Position numbers and translations under genes: made by a program. This document shows, piece after piece, positions 11,690 to 26,895 of a stretch of DNA of 64,000 bases. The notes beneath the pieces were generated by a model that saw nothing but the letters and a program-made list of their open reading frames with translations, did not search any database and was not told where the DNA came from. Every line of letters starts with the position of its first letter. Position 1 is the first letter of the stretch. Source of the DNA: Brevipalpus yothersi (Eukaryota; Arthropoda; Arachnida; Trombidiformes; Tenuipalpidae); the NCBI GenBank assembly GCA_003956705.1, contig QZCP01000007.1, forward strand, positions 1 to 64,000, given 5' to 3'.

Positions 11690-12203
11690 TCACGGTGGTT
11701 TCCGTTGATTTGTGCTTTGCTTGCTCTCTGGTCTCTTAATGTGATGATAATTTTGATCATAATCGGTCGAATAACTTTCATCACTTTGGCTGTCATCATC
11801 GTCCTCCGGATAATGATGATTAAGAGAATGAAAATTATGATGATTTGATGGAGTATAATTTCTTTCTCTAATATTAACAGGAATTGTTATTTGCTGTAAT
11901 TTGGCTTTCGATGGTGGAGGTAATGGAGGTGGTGCAATGTTTGGAAGCGCTGGATTTTGATTACGATTCTCTAAGCTCAAATCTTTCAGTGTGAGTATTC
12001 TTGGTGCAGTCAATTCACTGACCGATGGACTTAATCTGGCAAGAGGTGCATGACGATTCTGATTAGTTTGTTCCATTGGCTCTCGTCTATTGGCACCTCT
12101 ATGGCAACGATACACCATGTCAATATCACTAGACGCCACAGTTGAACCATTCTCAAGATCATAATGTCTCTCGATTGACATTATATCACTATAATCTTCA
12201 GCT
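11690..12203 (-). CDS. Cadherin exon 6: terminal exon, cytoplasmic tail
   Basis: Acceptor CATGTATAG. Joins in phase to give YSDLAEDYSDIM. The tail has a second proline stretch (APPPLPPPSK), an acidic DDDDSQSDESYS segment and a TGA stop at 11692-11690. Confidence 0.85.
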
Positions 12204-14305
12204 CTATACATGATGAAATAAAAAGAATTAAAAGAAAACGTTAATATTGTTCATGAAATATATTTCCCATTATCACTAAAACTTACAGGTCAGAGTATGG
12301 AGTCTTGAAAGACATTGGAGCGGATGTGAGCTGATTTCGTTGAGAGATCATTTGATTTGGGATCAGCATGGGATTAGGTGATTCAATCACATCAGGTCGC
12401 TGTTGATCAATCAAAGGAGGAGGTGGAGGTGGAATGGATGGCTGCTGAAGGAGTAGAGGAAGAAGAAGAAGAAGAATGTTACACATTAAAAACATTGACT
12501 ATACATTGTACACTATGTCGCATTAAATTATGTGTGCCTCTTAATCTGATCGGCATAATTCACGCCTGTTTGTGGTGAACGTTAATGCATGCTGTGTAGA
12601 CGGATGGACAGAATTTTTATTTTCCGTGGATGTCTCATGTCTCACCTGAGGATGTAAAGTGGGATGCATGTTGATTGACTGGGAAGAGCTATAGTTGGTG
12701 GTCAATGTGGAAATATGAGATATACTTTTCATCTCACCGATGCCCATCTTGCGTTGATGTATGTTGATACATGGACTTACATGCTTAAATTTGTGCTTAT
12801 GAAATATGAGAAAACTGCTTGATAAAACTAACACTAGTATCACAAAGAATAGTGCCACCAATATGACACCGATCGATATTGGATCAGGCTTATTGGTGTT
12901 ATCAGATGATTTAACAATGCCCAACACATTCGATTGGATTGGATCCAGTCCCGATTGATTAAGGTATTCCGCATCATTAGCATCGCGAACCAGTATACGA
13001 ACTGATGCTGGACTTTTGAAGAATCCATCATCGGCAATCACTGTTAAATCGTACATTGTTGCAAATCGTCGATTCAATGTACGCGATAAATATATACATC
13101 CAGTGGTTCCATCGATTGTGAACTCTTGTCCACGAATTCTTTCATCTCTTGTAACCGAATTAAGTCGCTTGGATGGCTCAAAATAGTATTTGATTGGCTG
13201 AGTGAATGAATTACTAGTCGACTTATCGGTGGGGCCACGAATATCAGCATCAGTTGCCTGGAGGCAGTATATTTGTTGGCCTACCGTAGCATTTTCAAGT
13301 ATTTCTATCGTATATGAGACTGAATCAAATATCGGCCGATTATCATTAAGATTAATCAGATGGAACGATATGTTGATGGGTGCCGATCGAAAAGTGCCAT
13401 CAGACGCCTCACAAGCGAAGGTATACTGGGATAGATCAGTCTCATAATCCAAGCGACGCATCAAAATGAATTCACCGGTCCTCTCGTTGAGAAAGAAAAT
13501 ATCACTATAAGTGAAATCGGATAGCATCGCATAGGTAAGTGTTGTGGAACTTGAATCAGGATCTGTTGCTTGAATTTTTCCAACCTATGAATTGACGATA
13601 GTAGAGAAGAGGAAGAGAGAAGAAGAAGAAGAAAAAGAAAATTAGTTGAATATGCTTAAAACAAAATCGAACATGAAAGGAAAAGAAAATGAAGAAAAAA
13701 TAGAGGCGAGAAGAGAGTGAATAAGAGAGAGAGAGAAAGAGAGCGAGAGAGAGAGAGAGAGAAAAAAGTAAAAATCAAAACAACTACTAAAATATGGCCC
13801 TATTAGCATAAGTATAATCTGAATAATGGTACCAACTGATGATGATTATATCAGTAGATATGTAATTATAAGCCGAAGTGCTTAGAAGGGCAGAGAATGA
13901 TGAAGAAGAAAAGTAAGAAGATCAAGAGGAGAGAGATAGAGAGAAAGAGAGAGAAATATGCAATAGAGCAAAAAAATATTGCTCAACGAAAAGAAGAAGA
14001 GAAGAGATGGGTATTGGCCCTGGCCCTTTTGTTCGACCTAAAACATAGCTCTTCTCTTATGTATATGAGAGAGAAGGCTTTTTTTTCGCTAGCCAAGGAA
14101 AAAGTAAGGAGTGGAACAACCGAATGGGCCAAGTAGGAGAGAAAAAGAGGGCGTCTGGGTGAAGCCTCGAATTTGAAAGAATATTCATTTACAGGTCACA
14201 CATCAGCATTATAAAGGAGAACATATTTCAGAGGAAAAAGAAAAAGAAGAAGATCGAGAAGATGAGTGAAAAAAGTGAAGAGATGATAGATGCTGGGTGT
14301 AAGAT

Positions 14306-14377
<72 letters not shown>

Positions 14378-15623
14378 AACGATTCATTGAAATGTGCCAA
14401 TGTAGTACCACATCTTTTCTCTATCTTTATTTGACAGTCTGGTGAAAAAAAATTTTCATCTCACAGATACATTAAGAGAAAAAACTTTTCTCCAAATTGA
14501 TCAATATCGTTCTCTCCCTCATTTTCAAGGCCTTACAGGTGAGACAATGTAAGTCCATAAAAAGTCATGAAAATTAAGATCATAAAAGCTTATTTTTCAG
14601 ATGATGTATGGTCGGATGTGCTAAGTGTGCTATATAAAGCACAAATGCTCGGTAACTTTTTGGAGAGAAGAAGAAGAAGATTTACTGTATTCGTTGGCCC
14701 GAAAAATCGCTAGACTGCATTGCCTCAGAGGACCTCTCACGAATGTAACAGAGTCAAACAGAATAATTATGATGATGATTGTGTTTTTTTGTAGCCGAGG
14801 AACCACATCGAGACAAAAGACAGGACCTCTCTTTCATACTAGAATGATCTATCTATCTACCTCTCTCTCTCTGAACTGCAGATGATTTCTTTCTCTTTCT
14901 CTCTCTATTTAACCACCCCCGATGGGACATCCTACATCGTTTACATCCCAATCTACGAGAGAAGGTAGAGAGGACGTTCATTGGATTGGATGTGCTTGAG
15001 AGAAAGAAAGAGAAAAAAAAATTTCGAATGATGGGCCTGTTTACCAGCCATCGGATGTATTCATGCTTCTTCATTTTTTTTCGGTGCTCAAGCAACTTCT
15101 GACCAAACTGGAAAAAAGTGTTTGTGTTTGTGAAAATGATAAAAATGAATTCTTTCTCTCTCTGCTTATCTAAGTTCCACTCCATGAGAGGAGGCTATGT
15201 CTATTTGCTCTCGGATCAAAGTCAGTTACCGAACGTCAATAGTGAGTTTAGTTAGTCAGCATTTTGGGCTCTGATTCTAATACAATCTGGCTTGATCTTA
15301 CTTAGCTATGAAACACTCTTGTTAGCTAAGGAAGAGAGGAAGAGAGGGCAAAAGAAGCTAATACTAGTGGAAGTAGTAGGAAACATCATGAAAAGCATCA
15401 GTTCTTTTGGTTAATTTTGGCCATCATTGACGCTCTATTCTGGTTTCCGAATGTGATTAAATCGCCTGAATTGTCCGTGAAAGTGGTCTCTAAGATTGAT
15501 AAGATGAATTCACTTTATTCCGTATTCTGATCACATTTTGTGACATACTTTTATCATACTTTAAAATCGGCATCATTATAGCCTCATGCTTATCACAAGA
15601 ATTCGTCACTCACTTAATCGGAC

Positions 15624-15721
<98 letters not shown>

Positions 15722-16155
15722 NNNNNNNNNNNNNNNNNNNNNNNNNNNNNNNNNNNNNNNNNNNNNNNNNNNNNNNNNNNNNNNNNNNNNNNNNNNNNNN
15801 NNNNNNNNNNNNNNNNNNNNNNNNNNNNNNNNNNNNNNNNNNNNNNNNNNNNNNNNNNNNNNNNNNNNNNNNNNNNNNNNNNNNNNNNNNNNNNNNNNNN
15901 NNNNNNNNNNNNNNNNNNNNNNNNNNNNNNNNNNNNNNNNNNNNNNNNNNNNNNNNNNNNNNNNNNNNNNNNNNNNNNNNNNNNNNNNNNNNNNNNNNNN
16001 NNNNNNNNNNNNNNNNNNNNNNNNNNNNNNNNNNNNNNNNNNNNNNNNNNNNNNNNNNNNNNNNNNNNNNNNNNNNNNNNNNNNNNNNNNNNNNNNNNNN
16101 NNNNNNNNNNNNNNNNNNNNNNNNNNNNNNNNNNNNNNNNNNNNNNNNNNNNNNN

Positions 16156-16211
<56 letters not shown>

Positions 16212-16876
16212 AGCGGGAAAATCTTAAGGCAAATAATACACAAGAGAGATGGAAGAGAGAGAGAGAGAGAGAAATTTTGGATGGGAATTTTTCAGCATTG
16301 GAATGATGAGAGAGGAAGAGAGGAAGAGAGAGAGAGAGACTGTGAGACTTGCCTCAAGTTGAGGATAAAAGGCCCAAGTCTTCAAATGAGGACTCTTTAA
16401 GAGAAAAACGGAATTATCTATCTAGCCTGTCTTTCTTTTTCTTAGAACATATGATGTGAAGATTTTGAGAGATTTCAAGATATATGTATATAAAATGTAA
16501 GAAAGAGAGAGAGAATGTTGCAAGAGAGAGAGAGAGAAAAGGGAGAGTTTTTGAGAGAAGGAAAAGAAGGAGAGTTTACAGAGCCTATCCCAGAAAATAA
16601 GAAACTAGGAATCAAAAGTTAAGCTGAACACACACTGAACATCTGATAAACAAGGATATCTCTTCATGGTGAATTGGTATCTATCTACACACATACTATT
16701 AAACTATACACACATCGGTTAGAAGAGAGAAGAAGAAAAAAATCGAGCAAGATTGCTAATTATATTCCCGGATGTTTCTAGATACATTTCGATTCAGGTA
16801 AACACACAGACAATATTTCCGAAGAGTATGTGGAAAAATTTTTCTACCATTTTCATCGATGATCGAGCCACAAGGT

Positions 16877-16937
<61 letters not shown>

Positions 16938-19031
16938 TATGGAGACCCTTAAACACCATCATCTTAAGGGTCCCCATGAAAATTTTGTTTACTCTGTGAA
17001 TAGGGCCAACCATTTTTGATTACAGTCAATACTATGTTATAAAACCATAGGGGCATTGTCTTCGGTAACCATCATCTTTTCAACGCATGAAGAAAAGTTG
17101 AAGAGTGATCAAAATTGGTCGATCAGAGGAGAGAGAGAGGAGGAAAGTCAGCGGGCGGAGATGTATAAGTTTTTGTGTGTGCATTCACATAGGACTAAGG
17201 GATAGAAAAATACCCAAAAAGTCTCAAAGGTAAAGATGGTCTCATATGAGGGACTCTCTCTCTCTCCATCTACCTGAGGCTCAGGTAGATGGACCAACAT
17301 TATTGCCTGCAGGTATATAAAGTATATGCACACACATAAGAGGGAGGAAGAAGAAGAAGAAGAAGAGGATGCGGATTGACGTTAAGAGGACATGATTGTT
17401 GTGGGCAAATTTTTCAGGGGGAAATGGAAGAATAAACAGGACAGAAAAACGTCAAGAAGGACCAAACCAAGTGAGAGAGAGAGAAAGACTCAACGGTGAT
17501 TGTGTAAGTGAATGACTGTTCATATGCAAAATAGGAAGAAGAGAGGTGAATTTTGTTTGAATAAGCCTTGTATACTCATCTCTCTCTCTCTCTCTCATTA
17601 TAATATGAATCAAGTTGAATGTTGGGGAGAGGGGGGTTTGTTGACAGTGATAAAGAGGCGAAAAGAAAGAGAAGAAAGAGAGAAGAAAAATAAAATACAT
17701 AAAAAGAAGAAGAGCTGGTCAAGTGAACAGGTTGTGTCCAAAGTCAAGTGCATGGATAAAATATATTATATATAAATATTCGGTCTCTCTCTTCTCTTCT
17801 CTTGGCTCATCTCTTCTTTTCACAGCAATAATCAAGTTTGAGCGTCATCTTCAAGAATCTGCGAGATGATAATTAAGAGAAGCTGAAGCCGGCGTTTGGT
17901 GTTCACTTGAATGGAAATTAATATTCCACTTCAGGTAAAAGGAAGGCTGTTTGTCATGAATTAAGAGCAGCACACGGAAAAGTGAGATAGATGGGACCAG
18001 ATAAAAAAAGTGAGAGAGAGAGAGAGAGAGAAGATAGAGATAGAGAACCGCATGAGATGAGAGAATATGTGGGAGCAGAATGATGAAGAGGGCCAATTGA
18101 AGAGGAACACTCTGAGGACAGGACAGATTTGAAAAATTGAAAAATTGTTAGAAAAGAGAGCAAAAAGTCATCATGCCAATTTTCTATGCCCAATGAGTGA
18201 ATCTGTGAATGTGTGTGTGTGTGTGAGTGTCCAAGTGTTAAGGGTTTTCTTCATCATTGATTAAAGTGAAGAGAGACCGAAAAAAATTGAGAATCGTTAG
18301 GGCATAATAATCAATATCATGGAAAGAAAGAGAGAGAAAAAGACTGGACCAAGAAGCGAGATGTGATGTGATGTGATGAGAGAGTGTGTGTGTAAGTATC
18401 GTCCGGTTGAATGGATTGAAAGAGGATTGATAAAAATCGTGGACCAGCGAAACACAGAATCGAGCGAATCAGTTTGATCACTTATTTGCAGACATGAAAG
18501 GCCTCCAATTAATGAGATTGACAAGGGTGGAAAGAGAGAGAGAGAAAAAGGGGAGGCTGTGTGAGAGAGAGGAAGAGAGAAGATGAAATTTGTTGGGATG
18601 GAAAAAAGATGCGGAGGCTGAATGGATGATGGTACATAGAGAGAGAGAGGATGAAAGCGGTCATGAGAATGAGAAGAAGAAGAAGAAGAGGAAGAAAAAA
18701 GAAGAGAAAAGATAAGAGCCATGAGACAGGGGAAAAGCTGATGAGGTGAAAAAAGAAGTGTGGCCAAGCATCCTTAAAACTGTCATAAAGAGCTTGTCAT
18801 CCTGGAATATTTTTCTTCTCCCAGAGGCAGAATTGATGCTACCATCTTCGTACATGTCGAGATACACACACAAGATGAGTGTGAGAACGATATTCAACTT
18901 CATATGTGAAGTTTGTCCAGAAGAGATAAGTTATGTACATGTACATTTATGCATGTAGTTAAGAGTTGAGAGAAAAAGTTTTCCACATAAAAAGAAAATA
19001 ATTTGAAAAATAAGAATAAGATGGCCAAAAT

Positions 19032-19094
<63 letters not shown>

Positions 19095-19852
19095 AAGAGA
19101 GAGCAAAGTGAACACGAGATGAGGTTTAGGAGAATAAAATGATGATGAAGATCTCCTCTTTTTACCAAGATTGAGCGATTGCATGAGATGCACTTCGCTT
19201 CTTCTGACGATGATATGATTTGATTGAGTTGAAAAATAAGTCTCAAATGAGTATAAGGAAAATAGCTTTCTCTCTCTCTTCTCTCTTTCTCTTACCACAA
19301 AATATTCGCCTCAAGTATTATGATGATGGTGAATGAGCGTAAAAAGATGTTGAGACAGAAAGGAAAAGGAGAGGCTTTTCCGTTGACGAAATGGTCGATC
19401 AACTAGAAAGATGACTCTGACAGGACCATCATCATCCTGAAGGCGCATTTGGGACGTTTCTCTCTCTCTTTCTCTCTCTTTCTCTATACATGCCCTCTCC
19501 CCTAATCTGTGGCCGTAAACAAGACCTCTAACGACTATTTTCTTGAGTTTTTAGCACATTTGCATGATGGTTGTTACTGTGATACTATTATCTGCATGTG
19601 AGTGACTTTTCAAAAGAGAGAGAGAAATAAGGATGGACATCGTCTGCATAAGGAGAAAAGTCAGGAAGAAGGTGGAAAAACGGATGAGCATGTTGAAATT
19701 AGAGAGAGAGAGAGAGAAACTGTAAAGAGAATATGTCATCGATTCGAAACTTTGTCACTAAAATTGCATGCAAACAGATCATCGAGAGCATGCTATCACT
19801 TTTTGTTACTCTTTTTTTGTTTCATTTTTCTCTCTTTTTCTCATTCACTCAT

Positions 19853-19896
<44 letters not shown>

Positions 19897-20087
19897 ATTT
19901 ATAAAAATCACTATCAAATTGTTCTTGATTTTTGGAGATAAAAATTGATGAGTGAAAAATTTGATCACCATTCAAGCGAAGATAACTAGTGGAGTGCAAT
20001 TAAACTGGCGAGACGATTTTTGACATTCAATAAAGAACTTTGGGTACATATATATAAGGAGCAAAGAAACCAGATTGAGCCTGAGAA

Positions 20088-20143
<56 letters not shown>

Positions 20144-21296
20144 AAGCGAATCTCAACCACACAGTAGAGTGGCTTTGGACACAGATTTATCTCACTATTC
20201 TGGCATCCTCAGTGAAAGAGATTAAAATTGAAATTCATGAGACAAGATTCCACATTCCATCCTCATTCTCACTTGATTTACTCCTCTTAAGTCAATGATT
20301 GGAGTCAGAGCATCTCATCTCTACCAATTTTTTTATTCCCATCATCAATGAACTTTTGATTCGCATCAATTTGAAGATAACCAATTTCTCTTCACTCTTT
20401 TCTCTCTCTCTCTCTCCTCCTCTCTCTCATCCCTCTTTTCTCACCAGTAGTTCTTCATCCAATAAATGAAGGGTTGTTGCTGTATTTTTTTAAGCCTTTG
20501 ATGGGTGCTTCTGTGTCTGATAGATTCAAAAAGATGCCTGATTTTTTTTTCCACTATTACAGCTACTACTATTCAACTACCACTAGTTGTTATGCATGAT
20601 GAGGATATCAAGAGAAGAGATCAAAAAACTTGTATGATAAAAGATGAGGAAGAGAGGAAGAGAGAAAGAGAGGGAGAGCTTGTGTTCTGATAGATTAAGG
20701 GATGAGTGTGTAAATGATGGAGACTTGCAGATTTGGGAGGAGGATTGGATTAAAAAGAGAGATGCCTGTAAAAATGATGTGAGCATAAACAATGAGAACG
20801 AGGAGAAGATCTTCTTTGATTAATGAAGTAGAAAAAGAGCCCGCAGAAATGATCAGAGTAGGATGAGAGAGTATGTACGTGTGTGTGTGAATGGATGAAA
20901 AAGAACAGAAAAAGAATTGAGTACAGGTTATTTTATCCTAGAATGAATAAATCAATGAAATAACTGATAGTGTGACTGTAATCAGTGGGCTGAGCTAGTG
21001 AGAGCCGAAAGAAAAGCTTCACCAATTGGCCGTTTCCAATTGGACTTATTTCAATTGGTGTCTGAGAGAGAGAGAGAGAAACTAAGTTGGTCCAAGATGG
21101 ACAAGCAGACAATATCCAAAGCATGATTTATGAAAATACCTGGAGAGAGAAAAAATTCAGAGAGAAAGAGAGAGAAGAAGAAGATGGCAACTTGTAACCA
21201 TAGTGTAGATGATGCTATTTTCGAAGATAGAGAGCGAGAGGAGAAAATGTTCCCGTTTCAAAGATATGTGAACGAGTAATATTCAGGTAAGTTCTA

Positions 21297-21331
<35 letters not shown>

Positions 21332-21396
21332 GTATCCCGTGGATCACTTTTTGCTTGAGGCCTGCTGCAGGCCACCGAGGCCAAGAATTTCGCTCA

Positions 21397-21472
<76 letters not shown>

Positions 21473-22860
21473 TCTCTCGTAACAGCTCATCTCTCCCATC
21501 ATTGTCCAATGCTACTAGTGTTTCAAGAAAGAGAGAGAGAAGAGAGCTACTCTCTCCGCAAGGCAAGAGGCCGAGTTCTGAAGTCCACAGTGTGTATGAG
21601 CATCCTGGCGATCGGCAGGAAGAGAGAGAAGAGAGAGAGCGAGAGAAGAGAGCAAGTCAGGCCGATTGCCGATGATCACTTGCTGTGGCAGAGCACAAAA
21701 AATCGGGGGTATCAGCGCAAATATTCTGACTTGGTTGTGGTAGTATTGAGGAGGAGAGAGGGCCACATGATGATGGAATAAGAGAAGAGAGAGAGAGAGA
21801 CACACACAACATTGCGTTCGATGATCTGCTTGTGGCCGGCAAGAAAGACAAGGGAGAGAGAGAGATGGAGAGCATACACCAGACATCGGAGATGTCGAAT
21901 CGATGGGGCCAAAGAAGAATCACCACCACAATAACCATCATTCTTGTGATATCATGCAGATTCAGACAGACATTGAATAATCGGTGTTTGAAATTCATAC
22001 ATGTATGAATGTATGAATCTCACCATCTAACAGACTAACAAATTCATTGCATTTTGAATGACCCATCATAATAGCAACACCCACATCATCTTCATGTTTT
22101 CTCTTCTTCTTCGTGAATTTTTTTCTCCAACTTTTTTCCCTCATCTCATCTTTTACCTCTACTTCTTCGTCTTCTTCTTTTTCTTCTTCTTCTCTCGTTC
22201 TTCATCTCATCTCATCTTCTTCTTCTTCTTCTTCTTCTGATGTCATTTTACATCCTACACTTTTGATAACAGATGCTTTTTAGCTGAGCGAAAAAAAGAT
22301 GAGTGAAAAAGAGCTCTTTCTTTCCCTTTAACTTTGTCTTTAAATATATACATACATGAAACACTCGTGAATCAGTGATTTTCAATACATGGAGAGAGAG
22401 AGAGAGAGAGAGAAGGAATACATAACGTGATATGAAGGTAGGAAAAACTTTTCAATTTGATGTGATCAAATGATTTCGATGACGAATTGATTTGTTTGTA
22501 ACAGTATGTGAGTGAGTGTGTATTCATGGTGGAATAATATTATTATTTTTTCTGGTGCTTTTCAACTTTCAAATAAGAAGTGGAAATAAAAAGAAAAGAG
22601 AAAAGTTATCAAAATTCTGATGATTTTACTCATGTTCCACGATTTTTCTTCGTTTCTACTTTTTTTTCGATCCTTTTTGACTTGAAATAGAGAGATATGT
22701 TAAAAGATATTGAACGATGAAAAGATTTTTATTACCTAAAGTTATGAGATATTTCTTTTTATGATCCCATTTTTGACTGGCATTCATCTCTTTTACTCCC
22801 TACGATCACTTTTTCCCCAAAAATCATCATGCAAGAATTTTGAACGATGGTAAAAAGTCT

Positions 22861-22940
<80 letters not shown>

Positions 22941-23224
22941 ATTTAATTTTGCTAACCCCAAAACGCATCACCTGAGTTCCCAGTAGAGTGGAGAGTAGCC
23001 CACTGATTTTGGATAGGGAAGATGTGAATTTTTTTATTTTAACTCTCATCATCATCAGGAAAAAGTCTTCTCTCTCTCTTTCCGGTGGGTCGATGAGTGA
23101 CATTAAAAATTTGAAGCACTTTTCGGATTTACTTTCGCAATAAGAGTGTGTGTGTATATCTATCGCACCAAACGGTGAAGAATTTGTGAAGATAGTCGGT
23201 TGATTGCGAAGACAGATTGGTATA

Positions 23225-23285
<61 letters not shown>

Positions 23286-23438
23286 GAGACCCAGAGAAAA
23301 ATGATATCGGAAACAAGTATTCAAGAGTGGAAAGGTGAGAGATTAATTTGAAGAGTCTGGTGTATCTTGTGGATGGTAAAAGATAGAGAGGAACATCTCA
23401 TCATAAAGATGATTTTGATTGAGGCAAATTGAGAGTAT

Positions 23439-23493
<55 letters not shown>

Positions 23494-24252
23494 AGAGAGA
23501 GAGAGACAGTCAAGCTTGGTCAGAACGAAGTTATGAAACACAAGATAATCAGATGAAGAAACAGAGTAAGATAGAGTTTTGTAGTGGATCTTGTCAAATT
23601 GGAGAGAGAAAAAGAGAGAGAGAAAGAGGAGATTTTTATGCCTAAATGATTACCCATGGCCAAAAAATTTTGAATATATTGCCGATTTATGCGAAAGATA
23701 GAGTTTACGATTTGAATAATAAAAAAAGTTTCTCGCTCTTTCTCTATCTTTCTCTTTCTGCCCATGCAACAGGGAAAGCGGAGAGGAATACAGAATATAA
23801 TTCGTTGTGTAAAGTATCGGCAAAATTGGCATCTATCTTAACTTTTGTAGCAACTATTTTCTTGACAAGCCTAGACATAACCCGATGATTTTTTTTCTTC
23901 TTTCCTTCCCTCATCCTCTCTCTCTTCTTCTCTCTCTTCCCTCAAGAAGGTGAACATAAAAATCTAAATCAAAATGAACCTTAAGATAAGCAAGTAACTG
24001 CTGGGAAGACTGTAAAGATGAAAACGTTCAGAGAAAAGTCAAGCTTGTATGCAGATGCTGCAGATAATCAGACAGAGGATGAGAGAGAGAATAAGTATCG
24101 TGGAGAAGGATGGTGATCCTTGATGATGCTGTGTCTACAAGAATAAAGGCAATCTGAATAATCTATGAATACACCAATAAAAGAATGAGAATGAGAATGA
24201 GAGAGAGGGCAAGGGTAGGGCATAGACAAAAAGAATACCAAGGACCACAGTT

Positions 24253-24301
<49 letters not shown>

Positions 24302-24803
24302 ACAATCACACTATCAGCATTCTTGTTATTGTGGCCAAGCCGTGATGGAGGCTGAGAAGTAAGAGAATGAAAGATGCTAGCTGAGGATGATGAAGAAGAA
24401 AAAATTAGCCAATGTTTGCAGTGTGGTATGAAATTCTTTTTTGTTCCTGCTGTTGGGAACTTTTCTTATTTAATCCGGATTAAAAAGCAATGAAAAAAAC
24501 GAGGGGAGAGAGATAGGAATAGAAGAGAGAGAGACCAACAGTCAGAGACAATATGAAGATAACTGGTATCATGACTAGTTTTTTGCAATAGAGGAGAAAA
24601 AAAATAAAGCATCCATAGTAGAGATGAAAAAAGAAGCTGATTTGCTTCCAGGCAGGGAATCCTCAAAGTAGTTGGAATAGCAAGAGAGGGAAAGAGAGAG
24701 AGCTGTTTTGGAATACGATTCGTTTCTGAACGTAGGATGTCGTTGGACCGTTCGTTAGGGCCACCACAGAGCCAATTCTTGAGCTCTCTTCTCTCCTCAT
24801 CTT

Positions 24804-24869
<66 letters not shown>

Positions 24870-26123
24870 CTTGCATCATTCCACTTGTAACGATGCTTTT
24901 CTCAGAGCCGCATGAGGTGTACATACTGTAAGTATGGATGAGTGGCCACTTTGCCGATCAGGAATATTGAGAAGAGGAGATTGGGGAGAGAGTAAGCGAG
25001 AGGTATGATCGGTGGACACGATGATGATGCACCGAGAGTAACTTAAACTATTCCACTCTCATTTGGATTGGTGTTAGAGAGGGAGAGAGAGTGGAATGAT
25101 AGATATAGAGGACATTTGATTTTGGTATTAGTTGCTATTCACTAGTCAAGGTGTTGTGTGTGACTTGATCTTCACTCGGCTCGATGGGAAATCATTTTCT
25201 CAATTTGCTTCGCCATTGGAGACTTGAGAAGGGAGAGAGAGAGAGAAGAAGCTTGACGCGTAAAAGGGAATAAGCAAAAAATAGTGGCAACCGATGGACA
25301 CAAATACTAGTGATCGAGCGATGGAAACAGGCAATGAGATGAAGATGAAGAAGATGGAGCAGAAGAAGAAGAAGAAGAAGAAGAAGAAGAGTAAAAAAAA
25401 TCGCATCAACGAGTGAACACATCAAATCGGAATTAAGAAGAGAGAGAGAAAGAGACTGACATGGTATATATACACAACTGGTTTGACCGATTAAATAATA
25501 ATTTAGTGAAGAGGACTTAGTGGAAAATCTGTACTAAGTAATTTGTGGCCAGAGGTGGAAATACAGTGGCTAGGATGATAAGTGTTCACCATTCAATTGG
25601 TGAAGTGCTTGCCTCAATAGAGAAGGAGGAGAAGAAGAAGAAGATGTAGAAGGAGAAGGAGGATAGAAGTAAGCCACACGTGTATTTTGAATGATCATTT
25701 GAATTGAAGTTGAGATTTCAGCAATTTAAGTTTCTCTTAAGATAATGGTCACGAATCGACTACCAACTACTTACCACTGAGCCACGATTTGTATTCTCCG
25801 GAATATTGAATGAATAGTATGATGAGTTGAATGTAGGCGGATTGTCATTTATATCGGTAATGGTGACCAGTATTGGGCTGATTGTGAAGTGTAATGAGTC
25901 AGATATTTGAAGACTAATTATGTATTCCGTTTGATTTTCTCGATCCAAAGGTTTCTGTATACGAGTGAAATAAAGAGAGAAAGATGATAAGTTATAACAG
26001 AGATTGTATCATATGCGAAAAACTTGAGGTGAGAATAGCTGGAGGAGTAGAAAGAAGAAGAGTAAAAAAAGGCCGATGTAAAATACAAGAAGGAGATAAG
26101 GTAAAAGAATGATGAGAAAGATG

Positions 26124-26177
<54 letters not shown>

Positions 26178-26845
26178 TGATGATGAAGGAAGAAATATGA
26201 TGATCCCAATGGGAAAGAGAGAGAGAGAGAGATGAGCAAGGTTTTGCTCAAGTTTTTTTTTGCTGGGCGATGGCTCAAGACCAATCATTACGATCATCTT
26301 CTTCTTCTTCTTCTTTTAATAGAAAGGTTTGGTTTTTCTTTTTTCGTTCGAGCAACACACACACACACTCATATAATAGGAAACACCACATTCATCCATA
26401 CATACATACATGTTATTCACGGTATATGGGTGAGGCATGAGAGATAGATAGATAGATGGAAAGAATGCTAGTATCGGATATGTCCCTTCATCTTTTATTT
26501 TCGCATCATCATCTTATTTTTTTCCCATTGCCCATCCCAAATTTAACTCATATCTTTCTCTCTCTCGCTCTCATTCACTCTGGCTCTCTAACATACACAT
26601 ATACACAATCTTACTTAAACCATGTCCAGGAGGAGACAATTGTTTTTATCCAGCTTGGAGGAGAGAGAGAAAGAGAGAGAGAGGAGAAATTTTTTTGCTC
26701 CAAAGGAGGAATAAATTTATCTCAACCATCTAATTACTTTTTCTCATCAACAACAAAATTTTTATGTACATCATACGATAAGACTGGAGACTTGTTAAAT
26801 AAAGAGAGGGAGACTGTAAAAACACGCTCTTTTTTGTCTGATTCA

Positions 26846-26895
<50 letters not shown>

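Larger units (their letters stand above)
13585..25774 (-). other. Cadherin intron 3 (12.2 kb), densest microsatellite region, includes the assembly gap
   Basis: Bounded by GTAAGT and TTCATAG. Long GA/CT tracts lie at 14308-14373, 15628-16211 (with gap), 16893-16933, 19034-19090, 19859-19893, 20094-20141, 21300-21329, 21400-21467, 22867-22936, 23227-23281, 23441-23506, 24257-24300 and 24810-24866. Both GA and CT polarities occur. No exon or RNA gene recognised. Confidence 0.8.

Noticed and set aside
15586..16243. Open frames of about 210 codons on both strands across the gap
   Set aside because: They are translations of a GA repeat (alternating Arg-Glu or Ser-Leu) plus N's.
18297..18767. 156-codon minus-strand open frame
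   Set aside because: Ser/Leu/Phe-rich translation of purine-rich intron sequence; not gene-like.
22759..23316. 185-codon minus-strand open frame
   Set aside because: Built largely from two microsatellites in a cadherin intron.
21400..24866. Regularly spaced repeats resembling an array such as CRISPR
   Set aside because: The repeats are simple dinucleotide microsatellites of variable length with irregular spacing in a eukaryotic intron.
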